DNA from: Oscillospiraceae bacterium
GTDB lineage: Bacteria > Bacillota > Clostridia > Oscillospirales > Ruminococcaceae
Length of the DNA: 7,999 nt
Direction of reading: 5' to 3'
Assembly (NCBI GenBank): GCA_009784765.1
Contig: WQXP01000045.1
Coordinates: 1 to 7,999 of the forward strand
Each line of letters starts with the position of its first letter. The first letter of the stretch is position 1. The notes below the pieces were generated by a model. That model saw only the letters and a list, made by a program, of their open reading frames with translations. It was not told the origin of the DNA and ran no database searches. The position numbers and the translations under genes are program-made. This document shows, one piece after another, positions 6,163 to 7,999 of this stretch.

Positions 6163-6181
6163 ATGAAATAGACGTTGTCAA
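6153..6181 (-). promoter_or_regulatory. Consensus promoter of the relB-PIN module
   Basis: On the minus strand TTGACA (complement of 6176-6181), 17-nt spacer, TATAAT (complement of 6153-6158): an exact sigma-A consensus. The start should fall near 6146, about 29 nt before the antitoxin ATG at 6117. Confidence 0.82.
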
Positions 6182-6200
6182 TACGTTAGGAGAAAAAACC

Positions 6201-7999
6201 ATGTACATCAACTTTGAAAAGCTTAAGCACTCCCTCGACCTGCGCGATGTTGCGCGGTTTTACGGAGTCGAGAGCAAAGGCGACATAGCACGTTGTGTTT
6301 CGCCGAGCCACGCAGACAAGTCGCCGTCGATGAAACTGTACGCGAGCAACTATCACTGCTACGGTTGCGGCGAACACGGCGACGTGATTGGGCTCACGGC
6401 GACGCTCCACAATCTTGATTATTACAACGCGGCAGTCAAGCTGACGAGCGATTTTGCAATCGGTGCAGAGCATTCGGGAGAGGTTGAGATTGCCCCGCGA
6501 CACAGCCTCTACGATGAGCAAGAGGCGCGAATCCGCAACACGTTCAGACTGCTCCACGATTATCGTAAGCGACTCGATGGCTACAAAGAACAATTCAAGC
6601 CGAGTGAGGCGGGTGCAACATTGCACCCGCTTTTTGTTGAGGCTCTGACCGACATCAAGCGGTACGAACATTACTATCTTCAATTGCTCGACAGCACTCG
6701 CGATGAGCAGTTGGCTTTTATCGTGAACAACGCGGCGATGTTGAAAGAAGTTAAATCAAAACTAACAGAAACTAAGGAGGAAAAATCAATGGAAAACAAA
6801 ACATATAACGAGCTTATAAGCGCACCGCACAATGCTAAATCTGCTAATCTCAAACCATTCACAGATAGTGAGTTGTTGGAATTGTCAAGCATAATTAGTG
6901 CTAAAATTGACGAATTATCAAAGGCAATGGATAATCCACGACATTCGCGCAAAGAAAGCGACCGCGATGATGTTATGTATGATAACTTGTGCGATTCCAA
7001 CACGGCTATTGCTGATGAATTAGAAAGTCGTGGAATCATAAAAAACGAATTGTCCGAATTGTTTGAGCATATAAGCAACAAATTTCATCTTGGCGAAATG
7101 TCAGAAGAGTGGAACGAAAAGTATGATTTAGTCGGGAATGCAATCTCCGAACGTGAAGATAAGCTCGTTGATGAATATGAGGCGGCGAGAGAACGACAAG
7201 AGAACAGAACCTCACAGCCGAGGCAAACTCCGCCCGAACCGGCGGCAGAAATAAATCAAAATAATACACAGGAGGAAAAAATCATGGAACAAAGCACACT
7301 CCAATCCAATCCGAACATCAAAGCAACTGCATTTCCCATCGAAAACGCAGGAAAACTCAAAGCAAACGCGACGGTGTCTCTGAGCGATACGGTAGTTGTT
7401 CGCAACCTCAAAGTGGTTGAAACAGAAAACGGGCTTACAGTAAGTATGCCGAGCAAAAAGGTCGGCGACGTGTGGAAAGACACGGTCGTACCCGCAAGCT
7501 CTGAAGCCGCCGCGCAAATCAAAGCCGCAGTTTTGGAAGCATACGAAAAAGCAATCGAGCAAGCGCGGCTCGGAACACAAGCTCCGAAGCCCGAACTCGA
7601 CCGCGCCGACGTGCAAGTCGAAGTATGGTCGCTCAAGGACAGCACCGCGAACAACAACGACATAGCGACGTGCAGTGTTAAACTCGCGGACGTTTTTGTT
7701 GTCAACGATGTCAAAATCCGTGAGGGCGGCGAACTCGGACTGAAAGTGCAGTTACCGGGCGAGTACGGCAAGGACGGTAAGTGGTACGAAACAGTGTCGG
7801 TGTTCGACAGCGTCGTCCGCGATACCGTTGTCGGCGCATACCTTGAACGTGAGCAAAATCGCGAGAACATCATCGGGAACACACCCTATGCACAGTTAGC
7901 CGAAAATCGCGACGATATTCGCTACAAGAGCTACTCGGGCGAGCTTGCCAACAAAGTCGTCGCGCAGTTGAACGCGGCGGGAGTGCCTTTCAGCGGTAA
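6201..7999 (+). CDS. CHC2 zinc-finger (primase-like) protein fused to SpoVG-like domains, 3' partial
   Basis: One uninterrupted frame of 599 complete codons from ATG 6201 (AGGAG at 6188-6192, 8 nt upstream) to the window edge; no stop is reached. Residues ~5-80 carry a DnaG-type CHC2 zinc finger: Cys32, His37 (SPSHADKSPSM), Cys53 and Cys56 (CYGCGEHGD), which binds template DNA in primases. No Toprim catalytic domain follows. Residues ~118-190 include HPLFVEAL, which I recall from CHC2 proteins of Tn1549-like ICEs. Residues 197-361 are AT-rich, charged and mainly helical, with no recognised domain. From 362 come two SpoVG-like repeats: ~374-455 (LSDTVVVRNLKVVE, NGLTVSMPSKK, like SpoVG's visible core) and ~470-550, more diverged. 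After that SGELANKVVAQLNAAG begins another, unidentified part. Internal Shine-Dalgarno/ATG pairs at 6789 and 7284 could also give shorter products. Role in element DNA metabolism is inferred. Confidence 0.85.
   Translation, partial: MYINFEKLKHSLDLRDVARFYGVESKGDIARCVSPSHADKSPSMKLYASNYHCYGCGEHGDVIGLTATLHNLDYYNAAVKLTSDFAIGAEHSGEVEIAPRHSLYDEQEARIRNTFRLLHDYRKRLDGYKEQFKPSEAGATLHPLFVEALTDIKRYEHYYLQLLDSTRDEQLAFIVNNAAMLKEVKSKLTETKEEKSMENKTYNELISAPHNAKSANLKPFTDSELLELSSIISAKIDELSKAMDNPRHSRKESDRDDVMYDNLCDSNTAIADELESRGIIKNELSELFEHISNKFHLGEMSEEWNEKYDLVGNAISEREDKLVDEYEAARERQENRTSQPRQTPPEPAAEINQNNTQEEKIMEQSTLQSNPNIKATAFPIENAGKLKANATVSLSDTVVVRNLKVVETENGLTVSMPSKKVGDVWKDTVVPASSEAAAQIKAAVLEAYEKAIEQARLGTQAPKPELDRADVQVEVWSLKDSTANNNDIATCSVKLADVFVVNDVKIREGGELGLKVQLPGEYGKDGKWYETVSVFDSVVRDTVVGAYLEREQNRENIIGNTPYAQLAENRDDIRYKSYSGELANKVVAQLNAAGVPFSG
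6609..6635 (+). terminator. Terminator-like hairpin inside the CHC2 coding region
   Basis: GCGGGTGCAA (6609-6618) and TTGCACCCGC (6621-6630) are perfect 10-bp complements around CA; sterically, a 9-bp stem with loop ACAT is likely. TTTTT (6631-6635) follows directly, then GTTG. This is the form of an intrinsic terminator, yet it lies within the frame, encoding EAGATLHPLF. It could cause partial termination or pausing; translating ribosomes would normally suppress it. Confidence 0.5.
6774..6791 (+). promoter_or_regulatory. Internal in-frame ribosome binding site and ATG (first)
   Basis: AAGGAGG (6774-6780) lies 8 nt before ATG 6789 inside the continuous CHC2 frame, codon 197. It looks like a full gene start, but the upstream frame passes through it with no stop, coding for KEEKSM. 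It suggests either a former separate gene now fused or a nested start for a shorter product. Confidence 0.5.
7270..7286 (+). promoter_or_regulatory. Internal in-frame ribosome binding site and ATG (second)
   Basis: AGGAGG (7270-7275) lies 8 nt before ATG 7284, codon 362 of the same frame, exactly where the SpoVG-like part begins. The 24 bases ending at GGAA after the ATG match the first internal site at 19 positions. A separate SpoVG-like protein could be made from here. Confidence 0.55.

Noticed and set aside
6186..6683. 165-codon minus-strand frame opposite the CHC2 part
   Set aside because: The plus strand encodes an intact CHC2 zinc finger with a strong ribosome binding site here; the antisense translation has no recognisable features.
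7256..7882. 208-codon minus-strand frame opposite the SpoVG-like part
   Set aside because: Ser/Thr-rich shadow of the plus-strand frame, whose SpoVG-like motifs are clear.

Overview
This window reads as part of an integrative and conjugative element (ICE) of the Tn1549/CTn-like type found in clostridial Bacillota. The support is gene content and order: a membrane-anchored M23 peptidase of the conjugation machinery, a DUF4315 coiled-coil protein, a DUF4366 surface protein, a topoisomerase III with element-type features, then a CHC2 zinc-finger (primase-like) protein with SpoVG-like domains. Strong GGAGG-type ribosome binding sites and exact TTGACA-17-TATAAT promoters fit a low-to-mid GC Gram-positive host. 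The backbone genes are around 50-57% GC where hand-counted; some cargo is much lower. The species cannot be named from the sequence.

Layout, left to right. Positions 1-2075 (+) hold a tight cluster: M23 peptidase (5' end outside the window), DUF4315, DUF4366, closed by a hairpin terminator at 2087-2124. Positions 2130-2980 (-) hold a PIN-domain toxin candidate followed by a small overlapping partner gene, read from two exact consensus promoters within an unusual 190-bp intergenic stretch of nested palindromes. Positions 3010-5409 (+) encode topoisomerase III (topB). Positions 5396-6181 (-) hold a second toxin-antitoxin module (RelB/DinJ-type antitoxin, then a PIN-family toxin) whose 3' end overlaps the topB stop codon. 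From 6201 (+) to the window end runs one unbroken reading frame of 599 complete codons. It joins a CHC2 zinc-finger part, an AT-rich helical middle part and two SpoVG-like repeats, and continues past the window.

How the genes work together (inference from families): the left cluster serves the cell-wall-crossing conjugation channel. TopB and the CHC2/SpoVG protein probably handle processing or replication of the transferred DNA. The two leftward PIN modules bracket topB and may stabilise the element in its host.

The most unusual signals are the fused CHC2-middle-SpoVG frame, which keeps two internal Shine-Dalgarno/ATG sites in frame; the cloverleaf-like three-hairpin element (2862-2934) that itself carries a promoter; a terminator-like hairpin inside the CHC2 coding region (6609-6635); and the uncharacterised small partner of the first PIN protein.
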